This document shows, one piece after another, positions 28,736-37,716 of a DNA stretch of 64,000 bases. Where the stretch lies: contig NC_016480.1 in assembly GCF_000227115.2 (NCBI RefSeq), positions 124,001-188,000 on the forward strand, given 5' to 3'. This DNA comes from Naumovozyma dairenensis CBS 421 (lineage: Eukaryota; Ascomycota; Saccharomycetes; Saccharomycetales; Saccharomycetaceae). How positions within the stretch are numbered: the stretch's first letter is position 1; the number at the start of each line of letters is the position of its first letter. Both the position numbers and the translations under genes were made by a program. The notes under the pieces were generated by a model, which was not told the DNA's origin, did no database searches, and worked only from the letters and a program-made list of their open reading frames with translations.

Positions 28736-31096
28736 ATGCTACTGTTCCTTTTGTACTTTCTTTCAATATGCTCAAGTCCTATACTGGCTATTGAAATTAA
28801 ATCTAATTTAACTTTAAATAGAGATTCTTCATTCTCGGGTGGTGTAACAATTGATTATGGTTCCCAATTGATCATGGATGGGTATACCCATGAATTCTAT
28901 GGTGATTTAGAAGTAGACGGTAACCTTTGTGTGGCTAATACCAAAGCAATGACAAATTTCGGTTTCATAACAAAAGGGAATACTATCACTAATAACGGTA
29001 ATATCGTTCTTCAAAATTATGCCACTTTTTATAGTGGTGTCCTAGATTGGGAAATGAACAATTTCTATAATTATGGTTACATGCAACTAGGCCAATTCTT
29101 CTCAAAAAGTTTAAAATGGACAGTAACTAATGATTTTGTTAACACAGGGAAGTTTTTATTAGTAGTTACACAAGAACTTCAATTAGGAAATAACGTTACT
29201 ACACTTCAAAATAGTGGGACCATAAATTTATACACCAACTTTTTAACTTCCATCAATTCACCAGTTAAGGGAGGTGGATGTATTATACTTACAAGTACTG
29301 TATTATCGATAAACACCTCCAAAGACATTAATGATCAGACATTTTATTTCACAGGTTATAATGTGGATTTAAATGTTGTAGGGAAAAATCCGATCTCCAC
29401 ACCAACTATCTATGGATTTGGTAATACTGAACACAAAATTAGTTTCAATGGATCTGGTGTAGCAACCGTTGATAAAATGAGTTACTCTACCACTACCGGT
29501 ATTTTATCTGCAACTGTTAATGGAGTAACATACACATTTAACATGGGGAAAGGATATGATGCAAGTAAATTTTCATCTGTATCATATACCTCAACAACCA
29601 ATAATTATCCTTATATTACATATTCAGGTACTACCCCATCACAGACAGTCCCAAAATTATGTGATACTAATACAGGGTTAACTATTGATGAATGTGTGGC
29701 AATTCAAACTCTTCCCAAACCAATTACAACAGCAGCAGCAATACGTGAGTACACAGTTTCTGAAATTGTTTCATATTATTCTACAACATATTCAGATGGG
29801 TTTGCTGGTATTGTAACGACAATATCGACATTGTCACATCCATTTTATATCCCAAAACCATATACTACCACAATAGCTTCAGGTAGTTCTACCATATCAG
29901 AGGTCATCTCCTTTTATTCAACAACAGTTGGCGGCAGTGCAGCTACTGGAACAAAAATTTCGACAATTCCACCGCCATTTTCAATCCCTAAACCGTACAC
30001 TACGAAAATTACCACCGGTGGGTCCACAATATCTGAAGTAGTGTCTTTTGCCTCTACCCAAGTTGGTGGTAAACCAGCTACCGTTACTAGTATTTCCACT
30101 ATTCCACCACCATTTTCAATCCCTAAACCGTACACTACGACAATTACCACCGGTGGGTCCACAATATCTGAAGTAGTATCTTTCGCTTCTACACAAGTTG
30201 GTGGTAAACCAGCTACCGCTACTAGGGTTTCCACTATTCCACCACCATTTTCACNNNNNNNNNNNACAACGATTACTACAGACGGAACCACTATCTCTGA
30301 AGTAGTATCTTTTGTCTCTACCCAAATCAGTGGTAAACCAGCAACTGTTACTAGTGTCTCCACGATTCCACCACCTTTCTCACTGCCTGCTCCTTATACC
30401 ACAACGATTACTACAGACGGAACCACTATCTCTGAAGTAGTATCTTTTGTCTCTACCCAAATCAGTGGTAAACCAGCAACTGTTACTAGTGTCTCCACGA
30501 TTCCACCACCTTTCTCACTACCTGTCCCTTATACCACAACGATTACTACAGACGGAACCACTATCTCTGAAGTAGTATCTTTTGTCTCTACCGAAATCAG
30601 TGGTAAACCAGCTACCGTTACTAGTGTCTCCACGATTCCACCACCTTTCTCACTGCCTGCTCCTTATACCACAACGATTACTACTGACGGAACCACTATC
30701 TCTGAAGTCATTTCCTTTGCCTCCACTGAAATTAGTGGTAAAAAAGCTACCGTTACCAGTATATCTACCATTCTACCATCTTATATAGCTACATCTATTG
30801 AAGAAAGTTTAACAACCTCAGACGTAGTATCATCTTCTTCAGTAACTGAAACAGATGGGAAAGATATTACAGGGACATTCAAAACTACAATAGCTTCACC
30901 GGGTAAAAGTTCATCTTTCCATCCAGCGTCTACATCTATTGAAGATATTGAAATTACGTATGTAACAATTACAATATACCTTCACACTACACATATAACG
31001 TCGGAGGTCTTGATTCCATTTGTTGGTACTGCAAGGGAAACTCTCTCTAGCGAAGTCAGGACATTTATTGTGTCGGGAGGTGCAGATACCCAATGA
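28736..31096 (+). CDS. Hyphally-regulated-type cell-wall adhesin with 45-residue repeats
   Basis: This 786-residue product looks like a yeast surface adhesin. A signal peptide (about residues 1-18, MLLFLLYFLSICSSPILA) leads into an N-terminal domain rich in short beta-strand sequences (about 19-335, with NLTLNRDSSFSGGVTIDYGS and DGNLCVANTKAMTNFG). This matches the Hyphal_reg_CWP type found in Candida Hyr/Iff proteins and Nakaseomyces Awp adhesins. About eight Thr/Ser-rich repeats of 45 residues follow (core STISEVVSF..STQ..GKPATVTS..STIPPPFS). The C-terminus ends soon afterwards without the hydrophobic GPI-attachment tail expected of such proteins, so it may be truncated, secreted or misassembled. 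An 11-N gap interrupts the repeats at 30255-30265. The gene sits at a synteny breakpoint between ZUO1 and REX1. Confidence 0.82.
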   Translation: MLLFLLYFLSICSSPILAIEIKSNLTLNRDSSFSGGVTIDYGSQLIMDGYTHEFYGDLEVDGNLCVANTKAMTNFGFITKGNTITNNGNIVLQNYATFYSGVLDWEMNNFYNYGYMQLGQFFSKSLKWTVTNDFVNTGKFLLVVTQELQLGNNVTTLQNSGTINLYTNFLTSINSPVKGGGCIILTSTVLSINTSKDINDQTFYFTGYNVDLNVVGKNPISTPTIYGFGNTEHKISFNGSGVATVDKMSYSTTTGILSATVNGVTYTFNMGKGYDASKFSSVSYTSTTNNYPYITYSGTTPSQTVPKLCDTNTGLTIDECVAIQTLPKPITTAAAIREYTVSEIVSYYSTTYSDGFAGIVTTISTLSHPFYIPKPYTTTIASGSSTISEVISFYSTTVGGSAATGTKISTIPPPFSIPKPYTTKITTGGSTISEVVSFASTQVGGKPATVTSISTIPPPFSIPKPYTTTITTGGSTISEVVSFASTQVGGKPATATRVSTIPPPFSXXXXTTITTDGTTISEVVSFVSTQISGKPATVTSVSTIPPPFSLPAPYTTTITTDGTTISEVVSFVSTQISGKPATVTSVSTIPPPFSLPVPYTTTITTDGTTISEVVSFVSTEISGKPATVTSVSTIPPPFSLPAPYTTTITTDGTTISEVISFASTEISGKKATVTSISTILPSYIATSIEESLTTSDVVSSSSVTETDGKDITGTFKTTIASPGKSSSFHPASTSIEDIEITYVTITIYLHTTHITSEVLIPFVGTARETLSSEVRTFIVSGGADTQ
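29735..30785 (+). repeat. Tandem 135-bp coding repeats of the adhesin
   Basis: Units recur every 135 bp (45 codons). For example, ACAACGATTACTACAGACGG starts at 30401 and 30536, and with one change at 30671. The last units are almost identical at DNA level, while the first ones are diverged, which suggests recent unequal exchange or conversion. Across the N-gap the spacing is 129 bp instead of 135, so the 11-N gap probably stands for about 17 bases. The real copy number may be higher than assembled. Confidence 0.85.
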
Positions 31097-32727
31097 GAAG
31101 TTTTTTCTCTCACTTTCGAAGTAAACTTCCATAAAATATAATATAAACTATATGATCCTGTGCATTTATACGCTTTTTAATAATAATTAACGCTACATGT
31201 ATTTAATTCTTCTTTCCTTTACCATTTTCACCATGTTTGAAGCTTGATCTTATCTCAGATATCAGTGAGAGTGTCCGAGTTAAAAATGTCTATCTCCTTG
31301 ATTGGTAATTGCTACTCAAGGGGGAAAGAGCATTCGTTGCATGAAATAGTATATATATGTATATATATGTATATTGTATTTTAACCAGTAATTATCTGCT
31401 GTCGCAGAACGTAACCGAAAACAAGAATTTGATAAAGAGTATGAAAGATAAAAAAGGTTCAAGAACGGATACGATACATTGAGAGAGGTTTTAGAAGACA
31501 AAAAAAATTGGAGTATTGCTTTTTACCTACACCTGAACAGCCTAGCAGTGGGGTTCTTCAGAAGAGATGCATAATCAATTCTATGAGCACTGATAAAACA
31601 CGAACGCTATTATAAAGAAATGATAATTCATTTTTGTTTAACTGATGTACAGTATAGAACTCCCAAGAAATATTGCCATTTATATTGATTTACATACATA
31701 TATACGTGTATCTCTTTCTTTAAGCTTCTTTATTTGGCATATTTATCTCACTTTTTAGAAGCATCGGAAAAATTGATAGTATTTATGTCACAGTTAGTGT
31801 TGTGACACGTTGTATGTTTCTCTTCGGCTTCTCGCAAAGAAGCTCTGTACATTAAAATATCAATTCAGGTACAGAGAAGTGAAGAGGTTATAAAACCAAC
31901 TATATCTAGTAGTGAATCCCGTAAAACCTAAATTCAATACTTTTATTAATCAATTCTTTGCCAACTGGTAATGACGGTTTCTGGGGCACTTTTTACTTAT
32001 ATATATACTAATTAATTAATCATTGAAGCTCAACCCTAATATTTATATATATAATATAATGTAGGGTTGGGATAATCACGGATAAGACTTTCATTGCATA
32101 CCGTATAAAAGACGTTAAGATATCAAGTGACCTTTAAGGAATTAAACGCATAGTAAAAGCATAAAAGTTAGATAAAATGCATACACAGCTTACCTACATA
32201 TGATGATTTACAACTTCCCTTCCCTTTTATTCAGTCGTTTTATTCTTACGTACTTAAATTAGGTTTATTTGACTTGGTAACTTTCAAATTGTGATATCCC
32301 TCAGAAGTTAAAGAAGGTGTATTCTTCTCAATTTCATTCAACGATCACTGAAGGATCACAATTTACAGTCGGACTTAAAATAATAAGTCGATTAAAAACG
32401 AAAAGAATTCTTTCTCTAAAGCCCCTTTTACTATAGCTTAAAATTGGAGCAGACCCATTCATGGCATATATGTACTATTACGTAGGATCGGCGTTCGATT
32501 GACAAATAAATGGTGGAAGGGCGAAGTATACAGCCCACCTTCGTAATAAGGAATTCGGGGAATGGGCATTTTGAACCTTCCTAATATATTTTATGATGTT
32601 CTGGAGTGTTGCATGATGGGAGATGATGCTATATCAAAGAACATTTCCCTCTTTTGTGAATATAGTGAAATGCTCATCATCGAGTAAGCACGGGAAATAA
32701 TATCAAAATCTACACTTCAATTCAAAA
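31097..32727. other. Intergenic DNA between adhesin and adhesin relic
   Basis: No gene is recognised in this 1.6-kb AT-rich stretch. It contains alternating TA/GTAT tracts (31350-31375, 32000-32060). I see no adhesin-like translation here, so the relic downstream is a separate copy rather than the end of the upstream gene. Confidence 0.4.
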
Positions 32728-33182
32728 ATGTTACATATATTTCCTATATTGTATTTTTAACATGTTTACATTTCACAATTGGTGCGGCGGCAGTTGAACC
32801 ATCATCTTCTTTGCCAAAAGCTCGTACTACTACCACTGTTAAAGGTGGTTCAACCATTTCTGAAATAATATCATTTTCCCCAGTTACAGAAGAAGGTGGG
32901 AAAGTTGTCACGGGGACTACAACCGTAGTAGCGACCCCGACTTTAAACGCTGTTAATAAGGAGGTTGATGATGATGATGATGAAGCTGAAACTGCAACGG
33001 TTATAAAATATCATCATTCAACGCATATAACGTCAAAGGTTTACATTGGATGTACAGGTAGAAAACAACCAAAACTATGTACCAAGAGCTCCGTTTATAT
33101 GTGTTATGAAGCTTTGAAACTATTTTCTACATTTTTCTCCGGAAATATGATAGATGTACATATTATATATTATATAAGCTAA
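32728..33182 (+). pseudogene. Broken small adhesin-like gene
   Basis: An ATG at 32728 starts a hydrophobic signal-like peptide that stops after ten codons at 32758-32760. The neighbouring frame, open through the same point and on to 33182, continues hydrophobic and then gives one adhesin-type repeat (GGSTISEIISFSPVTEEGG), an acidic Asp run and a segment HHSTHITSKVYIG. That last segment resembles the C-terminal part of the upstream adhesin (HTTHITSEVLIPF). A one-base change in the T-run at 32754-32758 would explain the break. The large N-terminal domain is missing. I read it as a decayed, internally deleted relative of the adhesin; a sequencing error at the T-run is an alternative. Confidence 0.6.
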
Positions 33183-33521
33183 CTCAGAAATCCTCTTAAA
33201 GGATAATTAAAGATCACATATTTTTTATTCAATATGGACCAAGCCTTTTTGTTGTTGACAAGTCTGCTCTGTATAGTCTTTTGATTTATTCCATTTTAGA
33301 TCAATCGTTTTTATTATTATTATACTTTATCTTTAACGTAAAAGCATTTGTGTCGTTTTGTTTCCAAATCAAGAAAAATTTTCCGAAAGGGAAACTTTAT
33401 AGATGTTCGTAGATGTAAAACTACAATAAAGTGGAAGAACCAATATGTATTGTGAATTCAAAACAGTCAATCCTATTGAGAGAAACGAATAATAATTCGA
33501 GACTAAAACTGATCCAAAAAC

Positions 33522-35411
33522 ATGACAGATTCCATTAACAATGAATTACCATTAAATGAAACACTTGTTGCTGTAGAAAGTACCGATGTAATTACTGCCA
33601 ATATTATCGATGAAACGGTTACAAAGAAAAGAAAAAGAACAGCTGCTGACAGCAATAAGGACATGAATGATGATAACATAACTCAAAAGAACAAGAAGTT
33701 GAAGAAGAATAAGAAGAACAAAAAACTTTCTAAACCAATAACAATTACCATTGATGAAAGTCGTTTTTCTAATCCCACAAAGAAAATCTCGTTGAAAGAT
33801 TTGAGAGATTTATCATTATTCGTCTTGAATAACACGAATAATATACCAGATTGGATTCAAATTAATAATAGAGGAGCAATAAATAAACTAGTTGTGTTGT
33901 TTACGCCTGGGTTACAAGGGGAAGACTATAGCTTTTCTGAAGGTACAAGATTCCACAAGGAATTTATTACATTAAGAAAGGAAAAGTCAGATAAGATTCC
34001 CTTACATAATTTTAAATATTTGGAAAATTATCCAAATTTTGCAATTCCAAATAATAGTATTCAAAGTTTCCCCGTAATTGGACCTGGTTCCAAATTGACC
34101 ATATATTCACCATATAATGCATATATCAATGTTGGATTAACAAAAAATGAGAAATTAGAGAAACGTGAAATGTTAGCTAAACGGAAAATAACCATTCATG
34201 ATTTATTAATGACATTAGATGAGTTATTAGAAAGTGATTACCCAATTCACCCCAATACAAAAGGCATTATTAATAACAGTGATAATTATAAAGAAATAAT
34301 TGCATTGCCATCTCAAGATTGGATAGATACTAAACCTTTTGATCATGATGGGTCACATACTTTTGCACTAGATTGTGAAATGTGTCTTTCTGAAAATGAT
34401 GGGTTAGTATTAACAAGGATAAGTGTTCTTGATTTTGATATGAAAGTTATTTATGATACATATGTTAAACCAGACGTCCCAATTGTGGATTATTTGACAA
34501 AATTCAGTGGTATTACAAAGGAAATTCTTGATCCAGTGACAACGACTTTAAAAGATGTTCAAAATGATTTAATGAAAATTATCAGTTCTGATGATATCTT
34601 AGTAGGACATTCATTACAAAGTGATTTAAAAGTTATGAAATTAAGACATCCAAGGATTATTGATACAGCAATTATTTTCAACCATAAAGCGGGACCACCA
34701 TTTAAACCAGCATTACGTTATTTGGCTTCCACATATTTAAACATTAATATTCAAGAGGGTAATTCTAATGTTTTGGGTCATGATTCCATTGAAGATGCTA
34801 GAACATGTATGCAATTATTGAAATTGAAACTTGTTAATGGGTTAACATTTGGTATTTCGATAAATACAGAAAATATATTTGATAGATTATATGAAAAGAA
34901 TGGAGTTAAATCGTGCATATTAAATGATTCAGTGATCTCAACGTTATCTAATAAGGGAGATAATCAATATAAGAAAAGGATACGATGTAATAATGATCAA
35001 GAAATTTTTGATTCTATCTTGGAAAATGTTGAAACGACAGATTTTATTGTAGCAAGATTGAGAGATTTAGAATTTATTAGAGGTTATTCTCAAAGATCTA
35101 AGATATCTGAAATAAATTTTGAGTCAGAACTTTCTAATGAAAATGAAATATTAAGTAATATGGGTGAATATATTGATAAAATTTATGAAAAGGCGCCTGA
35201 AGGGACGATGATACTTTTAATATCAGGTAGTGGTGATACAAGGCCATGGGCAGCTATGATGAAAGAATTGAATGCATTAACAGGTGAAAAGAAAAATGAA
35301 TTGAAAAGAGAACTAGAGAAGGAAATTGAAGAAAGTGTTCATATTGCTCGTGATGGTGTTGCCTCTATCATCATTAAACAACCTGTAGTAGCTAAAAGAA
35401 ATACAGATTAG
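33522..35411 (+). CDS. REX1: RNA 3'-exonuclease Rex1/Rnh70
   Basis: Rex1 (Rnh70) is a nuclear DEDDh-family 3'-5' exonuclease that matures 5S rRNA, 5.8S rRNA and tRNA 3' ends. The 629-residue protein (553 in S. cerevisiae, YGR276C) has a Lys-rich N-terminus with likely nuclear signals (KKRKR; KLKKNKKNKKL). The catalytic domain covers about residues 280-435. The DEDDh residues are visible: FALDCEMC (D284, E286), VGHSLQSDL (D368) and GHDSIEDART (H420, D425). A further conserved C-terminal part follows to about 620. An RRPE-like GAAAAATTTTCC lies 150 bp upstream (33373-33384), which fits ribosome-biogenesis control. In S. cerevisiae the neighbour on one side is CAB4; here it is the adhesin relic, so the block is broken at this gene. 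Confidence 0.93.
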   Translation: MTDSINNELPLNETLVAVESTDVITANIIDETVTKKRKRTAADSNKDMNDDNITQKNKKLKKNKKNKKLSKPITITIDESRFSNPTKKISLKDLRDLSLFVLNNTNNIPDWIQINNRGAINKLVVLFTPGLQGEDYSFSEGTRFHKEFITLRKEKSDKIPLHNFKYLENYPNFAIPNNSIQSFPVIGPGSKLTIYSPYNAYINVGLTKNEKLEKREMLAKRKITIHDLLMTLDELLESDYPIHPNTKGIINNSDNYKEIIALPSQDWIDTKPFDHDGSHTFALDCEMCLSENDGLVLTRISVLDFDMKVIYDTYVKPDVPIVDYLTKFSGITKEILDPVTTTLKDVQNDLMKIISSDDILVGHSLQSDLKVMKLRHPRIIDTAIIFNHKAGPPFKPALRYLASTYLNINIQEGNSNVLGHDSIEDARTCMQLLKLKLVNGLTFGISINTENIFDRLYEKNGVKSCILNDSVISTLSNKGDNQYKKRIRCNNDQEIFDSILENVETTDFIVARLRDLEFIRGYSQRSKISEINFESELSNENEILSNMGEYIDKIYEKAPEGTMILLISGSGDTRPWAAMMKELNALTGEKKNELKRELEKEIEESVHIARDGVASIIIKQPVVAKRNTD

Positions 35412-35546
35412 GGGGGAAAATTATGTAATAATTATATATAATTTTTGTATTACTCTGCATTAAAATTATAGAATATAATATATATATATAAGAGAATAAC
35501 CAAAATTTTCTCAATGATATATTGCCTGAAGAAGAAGAAAAGGGTA

Positions 35547-36491
35547 TCATTCTTTCATTTCAATATCACCTTCAGCATCAACTGCTGATGATGGTTCATG
35601 CGTTGGATCTTCAGATGCCGACAAAGGTATTGCTGTTGAAGATTCATCATTCTGTTGATTTAGATCTACTGTTGCCGGGATAGTATCGGTATTATTTACC
35701 GGCTCAATTAAAGATGATTCTTCCTCATCTTGGCTAGTGGGAGGCAATGGTTGATCGGTAGTCTCAGTTGCAGTATTTGTATTATCATCGTCTACGGGCA
35801 GTTCTGCTTCACGTTCCTGTACACCATTATTAACTACAATTTCTTCTGTTTCTGTTCTTGTTTTGTCATTGGATGCCACCATTGTCGATTCATTGTTTAT
35901 TTCAACAGGGTCAACTTTTGAGTCTTCAAGCGGTAGTGCATCTGTTATATTTTCTACTATCGTGTTGGCTTCAGTGTTTGTGTTTACGTTTGCGTTTGCA
36001 TTTGCGTTTGCATTTGCGTTTGCATTTGCGTTTGCATTCACATCAGTGGAACTAGATAAACCCGGAATTGCTTCACTACCACCTACAGCACCTCTAATAT
36101 CGTCTACGGTCAAACTTCCATCTGCCGTACCGTTTGCATTCATGGCATTAGCAACTTTTGGTAATTGAGATTGTTGTTTAGTTCTATCGAATTTATTTAA
36201 ATCAAACAATAAGGATGATAATGATACTGATGAGATATCATGAGTATTATCTTGTGATGTTGTCATTATAGTATCATTTTCATCATTTGTATTTTGGATT
36301 CGCAATTGCCATTTTTTAAATTTGAAAGGATACTTTTCAAGATTACCTTCTGGGTTCCTATTTGTAGTATTATTAGCATATGTTTCTATTTTCAATGGAG
36401 TGAACCAATTGTATTCCCAATGAATATTGGAATCTTGATTAGGACCATAATAGTTGTTTGCACGATTTGCTTTATTAATTAGTAGTTCCAT
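35547..36491 (-). CDS. RTT102: SWI/SNF and RSC subunit Rtt102, with long C-terminal extension
   Basis: Rtt102 is a small subunit shared by the SWI/SNF and RSC chromatin remodellers, where it stabilises the Arp7-Arp9 dimer. The N-terminal Arp-binding part (LINKANRANNYYG, then LEKYPFKFKKW, residues 4-61) and the conserved motif VDDIRGAVGGSEAIPGLS (129-146) identify it. S. cerevisiae Rtt102 (YGR275W) is only 157 residues and ends shortly after that motif. Here the protein is 314 residues: an Asn-Ala dipeptide repeat (151-170) is followed by about 145 residues of acidic, Thr/Asn/Glu-rich sequence without recognisable domain. The frame is intact. The next gene, REX1, is convergent across 135 bp, as expected from S. 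cerevisiae. Confidence 0.92.
   Translation of the reverse strand: MELLINKANRANNYYGPNQDSNIHWEYNWFTPLKIETYANNTTNRNPEGNLEKYPFKFKKWQLRIQNTNDENDTIMTTSQDNTHDISSVSLSSLLFDLNKFDRTKQQSQLPKVANAMNANGTADGSLTVDDIRGAVGGSEAIPGLSSSTDVNANANANANANANANANVNTNTEANTIVENITDALPLEDSKVDPVEINNESTMVASNDKTRTETEEIVVNNGVQEREAELPVDDDNTNTATETTDQPLPPTSQDEEESSLIEPVNNTDTIPATVDLNQQNDESSTAIPLSASEDPTHEPSSAVDAEGDIEMKE
35983..36038 (-). repeat. 12-bp tandem repeat coding for Asn-Ala
   Basis: The RTT102 frame contains about four and a half copies of a 12-bp unit (TTTGCGTTTGCA on the + strand), encoding alternating Asn and Ala for about 20 residues. The alternation of GCG and GCA codons every second pair shows that the unit duplicated as 12 bp rather than 6 bp. 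Confidence 0.85.
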
Positions 36492-37293
36492 TTTCTTTCT
36501 CGTTTATATAGTAACAGTTGTTTCTACGAATTAATTAACTGATATTATAGTTCTATATTGGAGTGGGTTTACCTTCGACTACTCAGTTTTCTGGTTGGAA
36601 TACTCATTCTTGTCAACTGTTGTTGTTCTTATTAATGTGAAAAATTTCAGTTTGATGTTTCCGCCTTGTATTTTTCGTGTCACATATGTATATATATATA
36701 TATATATACAATGTTAAACTTATGTATATACCAAGTCTAAATGGACAATGACAACGACAATGACAATGTGGATGAGAAGGTAAAAGAGGTTTTAAAACTA
36801 ATAAACAAAAGAATTGCTGGACTAAGCAATTGCTGGACTAAGCAATTGCTGGGCTTTTTAGATGACCTACTCGTCTGCATAGGGGTGTTTTATAAAAATT
36901 ACGCGGATAGGTATTTGATAAAGAAATCCAATCCACGTATTTCTTTCTTTGAAGCACCTGTAGACTAACTATAGCTTATTACTACTTCTGAGAAATCAAA
37001 ACTGAAACCTAACCCTTACAAAATACGTATATTTTAAATTTCGTATTTCTGAAAGCAAGGCAATGTTAAGTATAGACCGATGATTTGTAAAATGACAAAA
37101 TGAGAATGGACTATTCACTTCAGTTCGTGGCAAAGAGACGAATGATGGAAGAGCAGAAGAAATAGTGACAGTGAAAGTGTGACAGTGAAAGGGCAAAAGG
37201 TCAAAAGGAAAAGCGTCTGACGCATTTTAAAAGCTCGTGCTCAGATCTTGTTGGTCCGGTGGTTTTTTGACTGTAGTTGATTCAAGAAAATTC
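36492..37293. other. RTT102 upstream region with a 16-bp palindromic tandem repeat
   Basis: No conserved gene is visible. Positions 36812-36854 hold 2.7 tandem copies of AATTGCTGGACTAAGC, whose junctions form the palindrome AGCAATTGCT. The repeat lies in a 75-codon open frame (36741-36968, +) that starts with an Asp-Asn run; I have no other support for it as a gene. An alternating TA tract lies at 36686-36710. Confidence 0.45.
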
Positions 37294-37387
37294 GGGCGTG
37301 TGGTCTAGTGGTATGATACCCGCTTTGGGCAGTTTGAAAATGTTCAAAATATGCGGGTGGCCCGGGGTTCAATTCCCCGCTCGCCCC
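37294..37387 (+). tRNA. tRNA-Pro (anticodon UGG) with a 22-nt intron
   Basis: The gene begins GGGCGTGTGGTCTAGTGGTA and ends GGGGTTCAATTCCCCGCTCG plus CCCC, giving a complete acceptor stem (GGGCG.. with ..CGCCC), the A box and B box, and the T-arm. The anticodon stem is CCCGC (37319-37323) paired with GCGGG (37353-37357). The loop starts TT-TGG-G, so the anticodon TGG lies at 37326-37328. The bases 37330-37351 form an intron one base 3' of the anticodon, the usual place. A T-rich terminator follows at about 37397-37411. S. cerevisiae tRNA-Pro(UGG) genes also carry an intron, there longer as I recall. I see no Ty insertion or solo LTR directly beside it. Confidence 0.95.
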
Positions 37388-37716
37388 TATAATTCTCTTT
37401 TATTTTATTTTTTGTAAATGAAAAAAGAATATGAAACAAAATATATGTAAAGTAAAGGTTTCAACGATATATGAAAATATATGAAAATATATGAAACATT
37501 TATGAATATAACGACGAATAAATACGTGGGATCTTGGATAGCAGTCTGGTTACATATCTATCTATCTATCTATCTATCTATATTGCTACAACTTATGCAT
37601 GCTTTGGTCTAGTCAATAAGGCGATTTTTTTTGGTTTTGTATTTTTTAGTTCAACATCAGATAATTTCACCTCTTGACTACTAACTGGTACATACGTACG
37701 TTAACAACGTTCTCAT
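37388..37716. other. Spacer with short tandem repeats before the DDE gene
   Basis: This stretch holds ATATATGAAA-type tandem units (37469-37497) and a TCTA tetranucleotide repeat (about 37555-37581). A TACTAAC branchpoint-like heptamer occurs at 37679-37685, but I found no matching 5' splice site (GTATGT), so I do not propose an intron. Confidence 0.5.

Noticed and set aside
29914..30363. A 149-codon open frame on the minus strand inside the adhesin
   Set aside because: It is a by-product of the in-frame 135-bp repeats, which keep the opposite frame open as well; it has no independent features.
37679..37685. TACTAAC branchpoint-like sequences as signs of introns (also at 6398-6404 and 47264-47270)
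   Set aside because: No matching 5' splice site (GTATGT type) with sensible exon continuity was found near any of them.
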